Counted from the stretch's first letter, positions 6,454 to 14,367 are shown. The stretch: 26,658 nucleotides of DNA from JAVBPA01 sp031549925 (GCA_031549925.1 JAVBPA010000092.1:1-26658), one strand, 5' to 3'. Numbers and translations are program-made. The notes: generated by a model from the letters alone, not told the origin.

Positions 6454-8769
6454 TTATTTTGCTTTATGAAGAGTATGCATAATTGTGCCGAGAAGAGTAA
6501 CAGAATCATCAACCGCATATTCCATAGTTTCGAAAGATACAACATATAGCGAATTTTCTATGGGAACAGTACATACAGTAAAATAATACAAAATTCCGTT
6601 ATCGTCGTAGTAGTGATAATCTTTTGCGTAATATATGTATTGATTTACGTCAATTGTATACAAATCGTTATCCAGGATTAAAAATCCCTCTTCAAAACCA
6701 GCTTCCATATCGGTAAAATACCCTTTTTGCGTATATTGGTTTCCAACATTGAAAATCCCTACAGTATTTAAATCATCCGTATTTCCGATATAAAAGAAAA
6801 CCGCATTATCATAATAATCTTCATTTATTGCAGTCACAAGATCGCTGTCGTATAAAGTTTGTATATCTTTGTCTTTATTTTGGTAATGAAGCATATCCGG
6901 AACATTGATTTTTCCCGAAATCGAAAAACTTTTTACAGATTCAGATATAATTTTATTATTTAATTCAAAATCATTATCCGCATAACAAACAGAAAAAATA
7001 ATATAACATCCAAAACCGTTTTTTGAATTAAAAGCATATAAATTACAAGTTGATTTTTCTTTTTCGCTTGAAATGTCAGCACTTAAATGATAAGCTTGTT
7101 CGCTTCCGATGGTAATATACTCTTCTTTTTTATCAGAAAATTTAAGAGATTCATTTTTATCGGATTCACCTAAAAAATAATTCAAATGGTCATCCGCTGA
7201 TTTCGCTATATCTTCGATACTGTATATAGCTCTTATCGTTTGATATGAGTACAACACTTCCATGATTACAGTATTTTCCTTATTTTTATAAACTATTCCG
7301 TCAAAATAGGATTCCTCTGCCCACATATCAGGAACTTTTATTTTGAAAGCAAAATCGCTGTAATTTTTTAAAATATAATTAATTTCAAGCGGAAGTTCCG
7401 GTTGTGTATCAATGATTTTAGTTTCATAAATACCCGAAGTAGATGTATCAAAAAAATCTATAGTTGTAGTATCGTAGTTACTTGTTTCGGAAGTAATTTT
7501 AACCGTATCCGAAACAACCGTTGTCATTTTTGTTTTATCCGTTGTTTCTGTTGTCCCGCCTTTTCCAAAAGTATTATCAATATTTTTATTTGAAAGCGCG
7601 ATACCAAGAGGAATAGTTACCGCCAATACAACCGCGGCGGCACAGCAAACAAATAAAATTAAAAATCTTGAATCTGTTTTAATCTTTTGCAAAAATAATA
7701 AAATTATATTCTGATTTTCTTTTTGGGATATATTGTTAAATGAATTCGATTTGGAAATATCAGAAATAATATCGCCTGATGATTGTACAGTTTTACCGAT
7801 ATTGTCAGAACTGCCTGCGAAAGCCATAATAAATTCGTTCATATTCTGGAATCTGTTTTCGGGTTTTACGCTAAGAGCTTTCATCAAAGCGTCAGAAGCA
7901 TATACAGGCATTTTAACGCCAAAAATCGAAGGAGATACTATCACATCATTATAAACGCGTTCTATTGAATCAGGCGGAAGTGTTCCGGTTATACAATAAT
8001 ATATTGTCGCTCCAAACGCATAAACATCACTCCAAGGACCTTGGTTTCCATGGCTTCGGTATTGTTCTTCCGGTGCGTATCCGTGTTTTAAAATTACTGA
8101 CATGCTTTTATTATCATTCGAAGAAAAACGCGCGGCACCGAAATCAAGCAGTTTGCTTTCACCGCTTGATGTTATGTATATATTATCCGGACTTATATCG
8201 CGGTGAAGAAGATTTTGTTTGTGAACCAAATCTAAAACTTTCATAACTGGAAGCAAAAGAAGTATAGTTTCATCATAGGATATTTTACCGCCTTTTGTTT
8301 CAAGATAATCTTTTAAACTCATACCTTCAATATAATCCATTATAAAATAAGCAGTATTATTTTCCTTAAAATAATTTTGTACGCTTACGATGTTTGGCAA
8401 ATTTTGAAGTTTTGCTAATATACGTGCCTCATCAAGAAAGCGTTCAGCTCCGGTTTCATATACAGATTTATCTTTTGAAGTTACAACCGTAACAGTATAT
8501 TTATCCTGTGTTCTCGCAGATATTCCCTGCGGCATATATTCTTTAATTGCTACCTTGATTTCAAGAGTTAAATCAAAACCAAGGTATGTAATTCCAAAAC
8601 CTCCTATACCCAAAACTTTACCTGTCATATATCGTCCGCCTAAAACAGAACCGGCAGGAAGAGCTGAATACGGATGTTCAGAAACTATATCATATCCGCA
8701 AAAGGGACAAGGATATGATGTATCATTTTTCTCTTTAAAACATCCGTAACATAAATTATTATAATTCAT
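6454..8769 (-). CDS. Transmembrane Ser/Thr protein kinase with N-terminal zinc ribbon and extracytoplasmic sensor region
   Basis: A 771-aa Hanks-type kinase. Residues 7-24 form a CxxC-x10-CxxC zinc ribbon. The kinase domain (about 47-318) has a glycine loop (GIGGFGITYLG, 54-64), Lys76 in VAIKEY, Glu114, the catalytic loop HRDISPDN (189-196), DFG (209-211) and APEEQY (232-237); all key residues are present. The juxtamembrane segment contains SSDNIGKTV (320-328), also found in the neighbouring FHA protein. One membrane helix (about 369-393) leads to a Thr/Ser-rich linker (400-446). The extracytoplasmic part includes a region (about 462-620) resembling PsbP/DUF1795-like domains (FKIKVPDMW start, KSFSI end) and a tail of unknown fold. 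SD AAGGGAG precedes the start; the ATGA overlap with the upstream phosphatase implies translational coupling. It is the last gene of the operon. Confidence 0.93.
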   Translation of the reverse strand: MNYNNLCYGCFKEKNDTSYPCPFCGYDIVSEHPYSALPAGSVLGGRYMTGKVLGIGGFGITYLGFDLTLEIKVAIKEYMPQGISARTQDKYTVTVVTSKDKSVYETGAERFLDEARILAKLQNLPNIVSVQNYFKENNTAYFIMDYIEGMSLKDYLETKGGKISYDETILLLLPVMKVLDLVHKQNLLHRDISPDNIYITSSGESKLLDFGAARFSSNDNKSMSVILKHGYAPEEQYRSHGNQGPWSDVYAFGATIYYCITGTLPPDSIERVYNDVIVSPSIFGVKMPVYASDALMKALSVKPENRFQNMNEFIMAFAGSSDNIGKTVQSSGDIISDISKSNSFNNISQKENQNIILLFLQKIKTDSRFLILFVCCAAAVVLAVTIPLGIALSNKNIDNTFGKGGTTETTDKTKMTTVVSDTVKITSETSNYDTTTIDFFDTSTSGIYETKIIDTQPELPLEINYILKNYSDFAFKIKVPDMWAEESYFDGIVYKNKENTVIMEVLYSYQTIRAIYSIEDIAKSADDHLNYFLGESDKNESLKFSDKKEEYITIGSEQAYHLSADISSEKEKSTCNLYAFNSKNGFGCYIIFSVCYADNDFELNNKIISESVKSFSISGKINVPDMLHYQNKDKDIQTLYDSDLVTAINEDYYDNAVFFYIGNTDDLNTVGIFNVGNQYTQKGYFTDMEAGFEEGFLILDNDLYTIDVNQYIYYAKDYHYYDDNGILYYFTVCTVPIENSLYVVSFETMEYAVDDSVTLLGTIMHTLHKAK

Positions 8770-9470
8770 AAATTTATCTCCCTTTTATCCGGTTTAAAAA
8801 TTACGGCAGCCAAAGTTAAATTATCTCCGCAAAATAAAGATCTCTTAGCGATTCTGATAAGCATATTTTCAGCCCATTCATTTGAATAAATTGATTTGCA
8901 AAAATCAATTTCCATTTCATATTCATAAATATATTGCCAAAATCCGTCTGAGCATAGCAATAAACCATCTTCTTCTTTTAAAATAAATTCATCAGTGTTA
9001 ATTTCAACGATTTTATTTGAATTTCCTATATATTCTGTCAATTCCGATCTTTCATTGGCCATTCGAATATCTTCATAATTGATTTTTCCTTCCATATATT
9101 GCTGGTATGCTTTTGAATTATCAATACTTTTGTCAGCAATCATTCCTTTTGAAAAATGATATAATCTTGAATCTCCGATATTTCCCCATTTGCAAAGATC
9201 ATTTTCTATTTTTGTAATACAAATTGTAGAATATCCTCCGGGTTTTCTATGATGATATATATAATTTAATATTTCGTTTATGTCGTTTGTTTCACGCATC
9301 ATTTTTATAGCGGTTTCTGAACACAAAGCAGCGGTTTCCATGTGTTTTTTAAACCCGTCACAAAGTACGGCATTAAAACATCCGTTCCAAAACTCGCTCT
9401 TTAAAACATCCGCGTTTATTATTTCTCCGCCGATATTCGTATAGGAAAATATATCTAATTTTCCATCCAT
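8766..9470 (-). CDS. Divergent PP2C-family Ser/Thr phosphatase (soluble)
   Basis: A 234-aa PPM/PP2C phosphatase expected to remove phosphates placed by the neighbouring kinase. Visible motifs are a weak first motif ending in NAD (Asp21), CDG at 37-39, GDSRLYHF (99-106), CSDGFWQY (173-180) and GDNLTLAAV (215-223), so the metal-binding Asp residues 21, 38, 175 and 216 are kept. However, the usual DGMGG is replaced by DGFKKH and the first-motif Arg is lost. The protein is shorter than typical PP2C and has no membrane helix. It may be a phosphatase of altered specificity or a weakly active regulator. SD CTGGAG lies 9 nt before the ATG. It overlaps the kinase start by 4 bp and starts 6 bp after the protease-FHA gene. 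Confidence 0.85.
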   Translation of the reverse strand: MDGKLDIFSYTNIGGEIINADVLKSEFWNGCFNAVLCDGFKKHMETAALCSETAIKMMRETNDINEILNYIYHHRKPGGYSTICITKIENDLCKWGNIGDSRLYHFSKGMIADKSIDNSKAYQQYMEGKINYEDIRMANERSELTEYIGNSNKIVEINTDEFILKEEDGLLLCSDGFWQYIYEYEMEIDFCKSIYSNEWAENMLIRIAKRSLFCGDNLTLAAVIFKPDKREINL

Positions 9471-9476
9471 AATAAA

Positions 9477-10715
9477 TTACTCCAGAGAAACCGCGAAACG
9501 GTTTTGTGCATTTCCGAGATAAAAAGTTTCTCCGATAGAAACGTTATAAGGAACAGAGGCTGTTAGTTTTTGCCCGTTTCCTATATATGTACCGTAAGAT
9601 GAGTTATTGTCAGTGATTACAAATTTTTCGTTATTTTTATCATAATAAACGGAGCAATGATTCGAACTTACTCCGGCTGTATCAGCTGGAAAAACAAGAT
9701 TGCAAACTGTTGAATCACGTCCCAGTATAATTTTTTGGGTTAATTCTATTTTTTGTCCGGCGTAATATCCGTTAATCCCCCTGATGACAGGAGTCTTGTT
9801 TGATAAAGCTCCGGCTTTTTTTTCGGAATCTTTGTAAGAACCGGCTTTAGCGGGTACTTTTTTATAAATCCATATAAAAAGAACAACCGCGGCAAGAAAG
9901 GATAAAATCCCTGTGGGTATAAAAACATAAAACATCCAATTAAGCTGACCTTTGTATGAATATTCTATTTTATTATAATCAAGAAGTGTTTGAAGCTCAT
10001 TGATTGTTATAGCATAGTTCATATCATAATCAACATATCCGTATGACACGATACCTACGGCAAAACCGCCTTTTTCGTCAACGAGAGGTCCTCCGGAATT
10101 TCCCGAAGAAGTAGCTGTATCTGTTTGGTATGCCTGATAAGTGGCGACTGAAAGCATGGTTCTTTTGCTAATAACGCCTCGTGTAGCGGAAATATCGTTT
10201 ATATCAAATGTCGGCTGCTGTTGTACATCGGTCGATTTTCCGGGATATCCGAGAGCAAAAACCGGTTCTCCTATCGTTACATCCTTATCAAATTTAAAAA
10301 CCATTGCGGAACGCTTTTTTGTAGGTTCGGGTAATTTTAATACCGAAATATCTTTTGCATTAGAAGGCGACATAATAATAACACTCGAATGCATAAAATC
10401 GTTTGTCGCAGCAGAAAAATATACCATAATTGATCCGCTATAAGCATAAGCGGCTTCGACTATATGTGCGTTTGTAACAACATATTGAACGGGTTTCCCC
10501 GGTTTTCCGATAGCAAACCCTGTTCCCCAATTAATATTTAACATACCATTTTCATCGGTATATTCAGTATAAACAAGAACAACGCTATTTTCAGCTCCTA
10601 AATACCCCACTCCTTTGTTTCTGATTAACGGAAATGATATCATAACACAAGAAATTACGGTGATTAATATAAGAATGATAGCAAAAATATGTTTTATTGT
10701 TATTTTAATTTTCAT
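9477..10715 (-). CDS. Membrane trypsin-like serine protease with cytoplasmic FHA domain
   Basis: A 412-aa protein; positions below are counted from the alternative start at 10742. A basic N-terminus and a membrane helix (about 19-38) are followed by an HtrA/S1-type protease (50-250) with the complete triad: His93 in TNAHIV, Asp131 in KDISVLKL and Ser216 in SGNSGGP. A second membrane helix (about 269-293) is followed by the positively charged IYKKVPAKA, which places the C-terminus inside. There an FHA domain (about 318-421) has GRD (341-343), SSNH (359-362) and NNSSYGTY (379-386). No PDZ domain is visible. I chose the ATG at 10715, which has AAAGG upstream and begins MKIKITIKHIF; the ATG at 10742 has no SD. 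The gene overlaps the upstream PP2C gene by 11 bp. The architecture suggests phosphorylation-dependent control or recruitment of an outside protease. Confidence 0.9.
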   Translation of the reverse strand: MKIKITIKHIFAIILILITVISCVMISFPLIRNKGVGYLGAENSVVLVYTEYTDENGMLNINWGTGFAIGKPGKPVQYVVTNAHIVEAAYAYSGSIMVYFSAATNDFMHSSVIIMSPSNAKDISVLKLPEPTKKRSAMVFKFDKDVTIGEPVFALGYPGKSTDVQQQPTFDINDISATRGVISKRTMLSVATYQAYQTDTATSSGNSGGPLVDEKGGFAVGIVSYGYVDYDMNYAITINELQTLLDYNKIEYSYKGQLNWMFYVFIPTGILSFLAAVVLFIWIYKKVPAKAGSYKDSEKKAGALSNKTPVIRGINGYYAGQKIELTQKIILGRDSTVCNLVFPADTAGVSSNHCSVYYDKNNEKFVITDNNSSYGTYIGNGQKLTASVPYNVSIGETFYLGNAQNRFAVSLE

Positions 10716-11658
10716 ATAATATCTGCCTTTCTGTTTGAACATATTGAATAACGACAGCGGTATAATTATCCTGATTTGAATCCATATTTTCTAAAATATA
10801 ATTTTCAATCATGCCGCAGCAAATTTGAGGTGAATAATTTAAAAATTTTGTTAATAAATCGCAATTTATAATGTCCGAAACACCATCAGTACAAAGTAAT
10901 ATTTTATCCCCGTCTTTTATTTTGAATTGTTTTGAAAAAGTATCAATTTTTATATTTTCAGCACCGATATATGAAGATAAAGCTCCTGCCTGAGGATTAG
11001 TAAAAATATTATTTATAGGAATATTTCCTCTTATAAAATTTAAAATAAGATCGTTTTCGTATTCATGCCTTTTGTTAACAGCATATAAACGGTTTTTCCT
11101 GAAAAGAAATATATCACTGTCTCCTATGCTCCAAAAATTCATGATATCTTCTTTTAAAAGAACCGCTATCAGAGTAGAGCCTCCTTTGCCATTGTACATA
11201 TTTTTAATTTTTGTATTTATTGATGTAATAATATTTTTATAATCTTCTTTTTCATTCGTGAGAAAATGATTCATTATTTCAGAAACAATAAACTGTGATA
11301 TTTCATATCCATCGCAAAGTCCTCCCATTCCGTCGCAAATCACCGAAATTAATCCCTTTTTAGATATAATTTCTTTATCAAGAGGAGAAATAGCGAATGA
11401 ATCCTGTTGGTTATCGCGGTTGCCTATCCCCTGTACATTAGATATTTCATAAGGAAATTCAATGTTTTTTTGAATTAATTCTGCAGAAGAATCTTTTTTA
11501 TTTTCTAAAGGCTGCAATGTTATGATTTTTTCAGATTTTTCTTGTTTAAGTTTTTTTATTTTATTTTTTCTTTTCAGATATAAAATAATAACAAAAAATA
11601 GTATTAAAAGAAAAAATATTATACAAAAAGGAATAAGCCATTTTTTCAATTGTTCCAT
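10705..11658 (-). CDS. Membrane-anchored PP2C-family Ser/Thr phosphatase
   Basis: A 317-aa protein with an N-terminal membrane helix (about 8-28) followed by a strongly basic stretch (KRKNKIKKLKQEK), so the catalytic domain is cytoplasmic. The PPM/PP2C domain (70-310) has all the canonical motifs: GNRDNQQDSF (79-88), CDGMGG (108-113), GGSTLIAVL (159-167), GDSDIF (179-184), LCTDGVSD (255-262) and DNYTAVV (297-303). The metal ligands Asp86, Asp109, Asp258 and Asp297 are therefore present. It is the natural antagonist of the operon's kinase. SD GGAG lies 10 nt before the ATG; the gene overlaps the FHA gene by 13 bp and the protease gene by 11 bp, indicating tight coupling. Confidence 0.93.
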   Translation of the reverse strand: MEQLKKWLIPFCIIFFLLILFFVIILYLKRKNKIKKLKQEKSEKIITLQPLENKKDSSAELIQKNIEFPYEISNVQGIGNRDNQQDSFAISPLDKEIISKKGLISVICDGMGGLCDGYEISQFIVSEIMNHFLTNEKEDYKNIITSINTKIKNMYNGKGGSTLIAVLLKEDIMNFWSIGDSDIFLFRKNRLYAVNKRHEYENDLILNFIRGNIPINNIFTNPQAGALSSYIGAENIKIDTFSKQFKIKDGDKILLCTDGVSDIINCDLLTKFLNYSPQICCGMIENYILENMDSNQDNYTAVVIQYVQTERQILYEN

Positions 11659-12200
11659 TTAAATTTTTCTCCGCATAACGGAAGAAACAATAACAAACTT
11701 TTTCCGATACCGATTTCATCATATGCGTTTAGTTTTTCCGCAGCCTCTATAGCTTTTCCGTTCAGATATGTAATACCTCTGCCCGTTCCGGGAACTAAAG
11801 TAAATATATTATTTATATTATCATAACTTACAATGGAATGATTTTCACGCGAAACTGTTTCATCGTCTGGAAGTGATATATCCATATCAGGTGTTCTTCC
11901 TATAAAATTACGTCCGGATTTTAACCTAAAATCGATTCCTTTATGAATACCCGAAACGCATACAAGAAAACCGACTGACGGGTCGATTCCGATATCTGAT
12001 TTTATGAGCCCGACTGTTTTCCCTCTTTCAGAAGATACTGAGAATACATTTTCATTTAAAGGAACTGTTTTTCCCACAGATTTATTACCAAGACCTACTG
12101 TTTTTCCGATATTATCAGAAGATTGATTTGCCTGTTTGCAATACGGACATTCATCGGATCTTGTTTCGTCAAAAAAATGCCCTTTAACGCATTGTTTCAT
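11646..12200 (-). CDS. Zinc-ribbon/FHA-domain phosphothreonine-binding protein with GKTV repeats
   Basis: A 184-aa cytoplasmic adaptor. The N-terminus has C4, H8, C18 and C21, a short zinc-binding knuckle (VKGHFF...CPYC) like that of many Firmicute FHA proteins. A linker follows with three GKTV motifs (Thr34, Thr45, Thr62), the first as SSDNIGKTV, identical to the kinase's juxtamembrane peptide. The FHA domain spans about 76-178 with GR (101-102), SRENH (117-121) and the final strands YLNGKAIEAAEKLNAYDEIGIG. FHA domains bind phosphothreonine, so the linker threonines are probable kinase targets and docking sites, either within the protein or between partners (inference). SD AGGAGG is near perfect. 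It is the second gene of the operon, 28 bp after the 95-aa ORF. Confidence 0.93.
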   Translation of the reverse strand: MKQCVKGHFFDETRSDECPYCKQANQSSDNIGKTVGLGNKSVGKTVPLNENVFSVSSERGKTVGLIKSDIGIDPSVGFLVCVSGIHKGIDFRLKSGRNFIGRTPDMDISLPDDETVSRENHSIVSYDNINNIFTLVPGTGRGITYLNGKAIEAAEKLNAYDEIGIGKSLLLFLPLCGEKFKWNN

Positions 12201-12228
12201 ATTTAATATCCTCCTGTTAAATTAATAA

Positions 12229-12516
12229 TTATATTTTCAATAAACTGTCAATTAAACTGAACATCTGTTTGATTCTCACTTGTTCATCCCCATATCCTCC
12301 CTCGGTGCGGATACATACAAGACAACCCTCATTTTTATCAATAACTGTAAATGTATATTCATAACAGACACCGTAAAATTCCGTTTGGTATCCTATGATT
12401 CCGTTAGGTGTATCTGATTTTGTACATTTACCTTTTTGAAGCTCCATCATATCATTGATGATAATCATCAAATCAACTTTCTTTTCCGAAAGATATAATT
12501 TTTCAACTTCCGTCAA
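12229..12516 (-). CDS. Small protein of unknown function, first gene of the signalling operon
   Basis: A 95-aa protein with no recognised family. It is predicted to be soluble: a charged helical start (about 1-28), a strand-rich middle with IIGYQTEFYGVCYEYTFTVID (about 40-60) and GCLVCIRTEGGYG, and a C-terminal helix VRIKQMFSLIDSLLKI. Cys31, Cys51, Cys64 and Cys67 are present. The start is a TTG at 12516 preceded by a very strong purine run (GGGGGGAG, 8-10 nt upstream); the ATG in that run is out of frame and stops after seven codons. Its position 28 bp before the FHA gene, with no terminator between, makes it part of the kinase operon. It might be a client, substrate or chaperone of the system; nothing in the sequence decides this. 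Confidence 0.75.
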   Translation of the reverse strand: MTEVEKLYLSEKKVDLMIIINDMMELQKGKCTKSDTPNGIIGYQTEFYGVCYEYTFTVIDKNEGCLVCIRTEGGYGDEQVRIKQMFSLIDSLLKI

Positions 12517-12591
12517 AAGATCTCATCTCCCCCCAAAAAACAAATTATTAATATAGCTGCTTTATATATACTTCATTTTAAATAATATTTC

Positions 12592-12610
12592 ATCACCTAT
12601 TTAGGGTGAT
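12592..12610. promoter_or_regulatory. 19-bp dyad upstream of the signalling operon, candidate operator
   Basis: ATCACCCTAAATAGGTGAT (minus strand) has perfect 6-bp arms, ATCACC and GGTGAT. It lies about 76 bp upstream of the 95-aa gene, after the terminator of the LuxR-type gene. No strong -35 follows; weak TATATA/TATATT -10-like boxes lie downstream, as is common for activator-dependent promoters. A poor U-tract argues against a terminator. The neighbouring LuxR-HTH membrane protein is the obvious candidate binder (inference). Confidence 0.45.
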
Positions 12611-12621
12611 TTTATAAAACA

Positions 12622-12665
12622 TAAAAAAAATACTGTATTTTTATCTTTATAATAATAATACAGTA
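12622..12665 (-). terminator. Rho-independent terminator after the LuxR-type membrane regulator
   Basis: In the minus-strand RNA the arms UACUGUA (12659-12665) and UACAGUA (12631-12637) enclose an AU-rich loop and are followed by eight U (12623-12630). The hairpin starts 15 bp after the stop codon at 12680. Confidence 0.7.
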
Positions 12666-12679
12666 CAATATTTTTTATT

Positions 12680-14167
12680 TTATTCTTGTTTTGTGTTTGA
12701 AGTTTTTTCGGTTAAAATACGCCGGAGTTCCCTCCTCGAGGATGAATCGGTTTTTCTTAAAACATTTCTAATATGAGTTTTTAATGTATTTACAGTGATA
12801 TATAATTCTGCGGAAATTTCTTCTGTTGTCATTGTGCTGACAAGATAAGGAATTATTTCACGTTCTCTTACGGTTAATGAATATTCCTTTAATATATCAT
12901 CATTTAAAATATTCGGTTCTGTTTCCGTTTGATTTATAATATTCGGTATGTTATTTTGCAAATCATTTTTATAGAATGCAAAAATTGATACAAAAATTGA
13001 AAATATTAAAACAATTATTAATAAAGAATAACCTGTGAGAATAAAATATACATTCATGTGAATAAAAATAAAATGTGCTGCGAGTGCTCCTATTCCGCAA
13101 AATAACGAATAAATAAATCCGGAAAGACATATCAAAGCAACTTTATTTTTGTGCGGACGGATATTGGAAATCATTACAGTCATGATATATGCTAAAAAGA
13201 ATCCTCCGATAAAAAAATTTATACCGGAATTTAAATAAAATTCGTTAGGAGATTCTAAAAATAATGTAACGGGGACAAGAATTATCGCACCTGCCAAAAC
13301 AGTAACCGGAAGATACTTCCCTTTTTTAAAATCTGCGAGAAGACAAGCAATAACCTGACCGGGTATGTAAAAAAGAACAGGATAAAAAAATGATTTACTT
13401 ATTATTATATGCAAAGGCATTTCTTTTGCGACAAGATAGTCGCTTATACCTATAATAAATGATATTACAACGATAACTGCGGTAATAGATATTAATAATA
13501 TTACATAATTTTTATACTCAAACGGAAAGGAAACAGTTTCATCCGGTTCTTCTGTATCATCTAAAATATTTATTTTTTTAATTATTATAAATGTCATTAT
13601 TGCAATTGATATAATAATAGATGTTCCTAAAAAAGCTGATGCATTTTTATTTTGATTTATTAAAAAACAAAAAATATAATGAAACATTAAACCTAAAAAC
13701 GAAGATACCGCAAGAATTTTTCCGGCCGGATATTTTTTTTGATATAATTTATAAAGAATGTAGGAAGCAATTCCGGTATTAAATCCTGCTATGGTAAATA
13801 ATAATAGGATAACTATTTGTATAAGTAAAATTTCTATTGAAAAAATAAAAACTACCATCAAAACAATAGCCGAAAAAAAACTTATTATAATAATAAATAC
13901 GCAAGTTTTTTTACTTTTTATATATACTTTGAAAAAATAAAATAATAATATCCCCACTGAAACACTGAAACTGTATAAAATATAAATAATATTTGATGTT
14001 GTATCATTTTTATGTAATGTAATTGATGTTATTTTTAATGAAGTTAAAAATTCGCTTGACATTATAGAAAAAAGACTAAGTGAAAAATATATTATATATG
14101 CAGCTATATCTTTGTTTTTTTTTGATCCTATAAATTCAGATAATAAAATTTTATTAAAAAAATACAT
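12680..14167 (-). CDS. Multi-pass membrane protein with C-terminal LuxR-type HTH
   Basis: A 495-aa protein. Residues about 20-400 form roughly twelve hydrophobic helices (for example 57-80, 89-110, 221-241, 286-303, 343-366 and 372-398), in the manner of MFS-like sensor domains. After a polar linker (400-425) comes a LuxR/NarL-type HTH (428-486): LTVREREIIPYLVSTMTTEEISAELYITVNTLKTHIRNVLRK, with the usual T-x-R-E-x-E-I, the A-ELYIT-x-NT-x-K-x-H recognition helix and the closing RREL. Such fusions are presumed to be membrane-bound transcription factors; ligand and regulon are unknown. It has its own promoter and terminator, so it is an independent unit between the large lipoprotein gene and the kinase operon. 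SD AAGGT lies 9 nt before the ATG. Confidence 0.88.
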   Translation of the reverse strand: MYFFNKILLSEFIGSKKNKDIAAYIIYFSLSLFSIMSSEFLTSLKITSITLHKNDTTSNIIYILYSFSVSVGILLFYFFKVYIKSKKTCVFIIIISFFSAIVLMVVFIFSIEILLIQIVILLLFTIAGFNTGIASYILYKLYQKKYPAGKILAVSSFLGLMFHYIFCFLINQNKNASAFLGTSIIISIAIMTFIIIKKINILDDTEEPDETVSFPFEYKNYVILLISITAVIVVISFIIGISDYLVAKEMPLHIIISKSFFYPVLFYIPGQVIACLLADFKKGKYLPVTVLAGAIILVPVTLFLESPNEFYLNSGINFFIGGFFLAYIMTVMISNIRPHKNKVALICLSGFIYSLFCGIGALAAHFIFIHMNVYFILTGYSLLIIVLIFSIFVSIFAFYKNDLQNNIPNIINQTETEPNILNDDILKEYSLTVREREIIPYLVSTMTTEEISAELYITVNTLKTHIRNVLRKTDSSSRRELRRILTEKTSNTKQE

Positions 14168-14254
14168 AAAAAATCTACCTTATATATTTTTTGATTATTA
14201 AATAAAAATCGTGAAAATAAATTTTTTTATAAATCAGTTATCTTAATCTATAAT

Positions 14255-14263
14255 ATTATATCA
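14255..14263 (-). promoter_or_regulatory. Extended -10 promoter for the LuxR-type gene
   Basis: Minus-strand TGATATAAT with a weak -35 (TTACTA) at 17-bp spacing. It lies between the terminator at 14324-14367 and the gene start at 14167, giving a leader of about 80 nt. Confidence 0.5.
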
Positions 14264-14323
14264 TATATTTATTGATTTAGTAAGATGTTTATTTTTGATT
14301 GATAAAAATAATTTAAACCAGAA

Positions 14324-14367
14324 TAAAAAGAGGCTGCAGCACAATAGAATTGTCTTTTCAGCCTCTT
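14324..14367 (-). terminator. Rho-independent terminator of the large lipoprotein gene
   Basis: In the minus-strand RNA a perfect 9-bp stem AAGAGGCUG/CAGCCUCUU (arms at 14359-14367 and 14328-14336) contains a second small stem (ACAAU/AUUGU) and is followed by UUUUUAUU. It lies 23 bp after the stop codon at 14390. Confidence 0.85.

Noticed and set aside
6454..12516. Type VII or type VI secretion locus
   Set aside because: The kinase/PP2C/FHA set is typical of such regulators, but no WXG100, EssC-like ATPase, sheath or other secretion component is encoded in the window.
12680..14167. Major-facilitator transporter
   Set aside because: The helix count fits, but the C-terminal LuxR HTH and lack of clear transporter motifs favour a membrane regulator.
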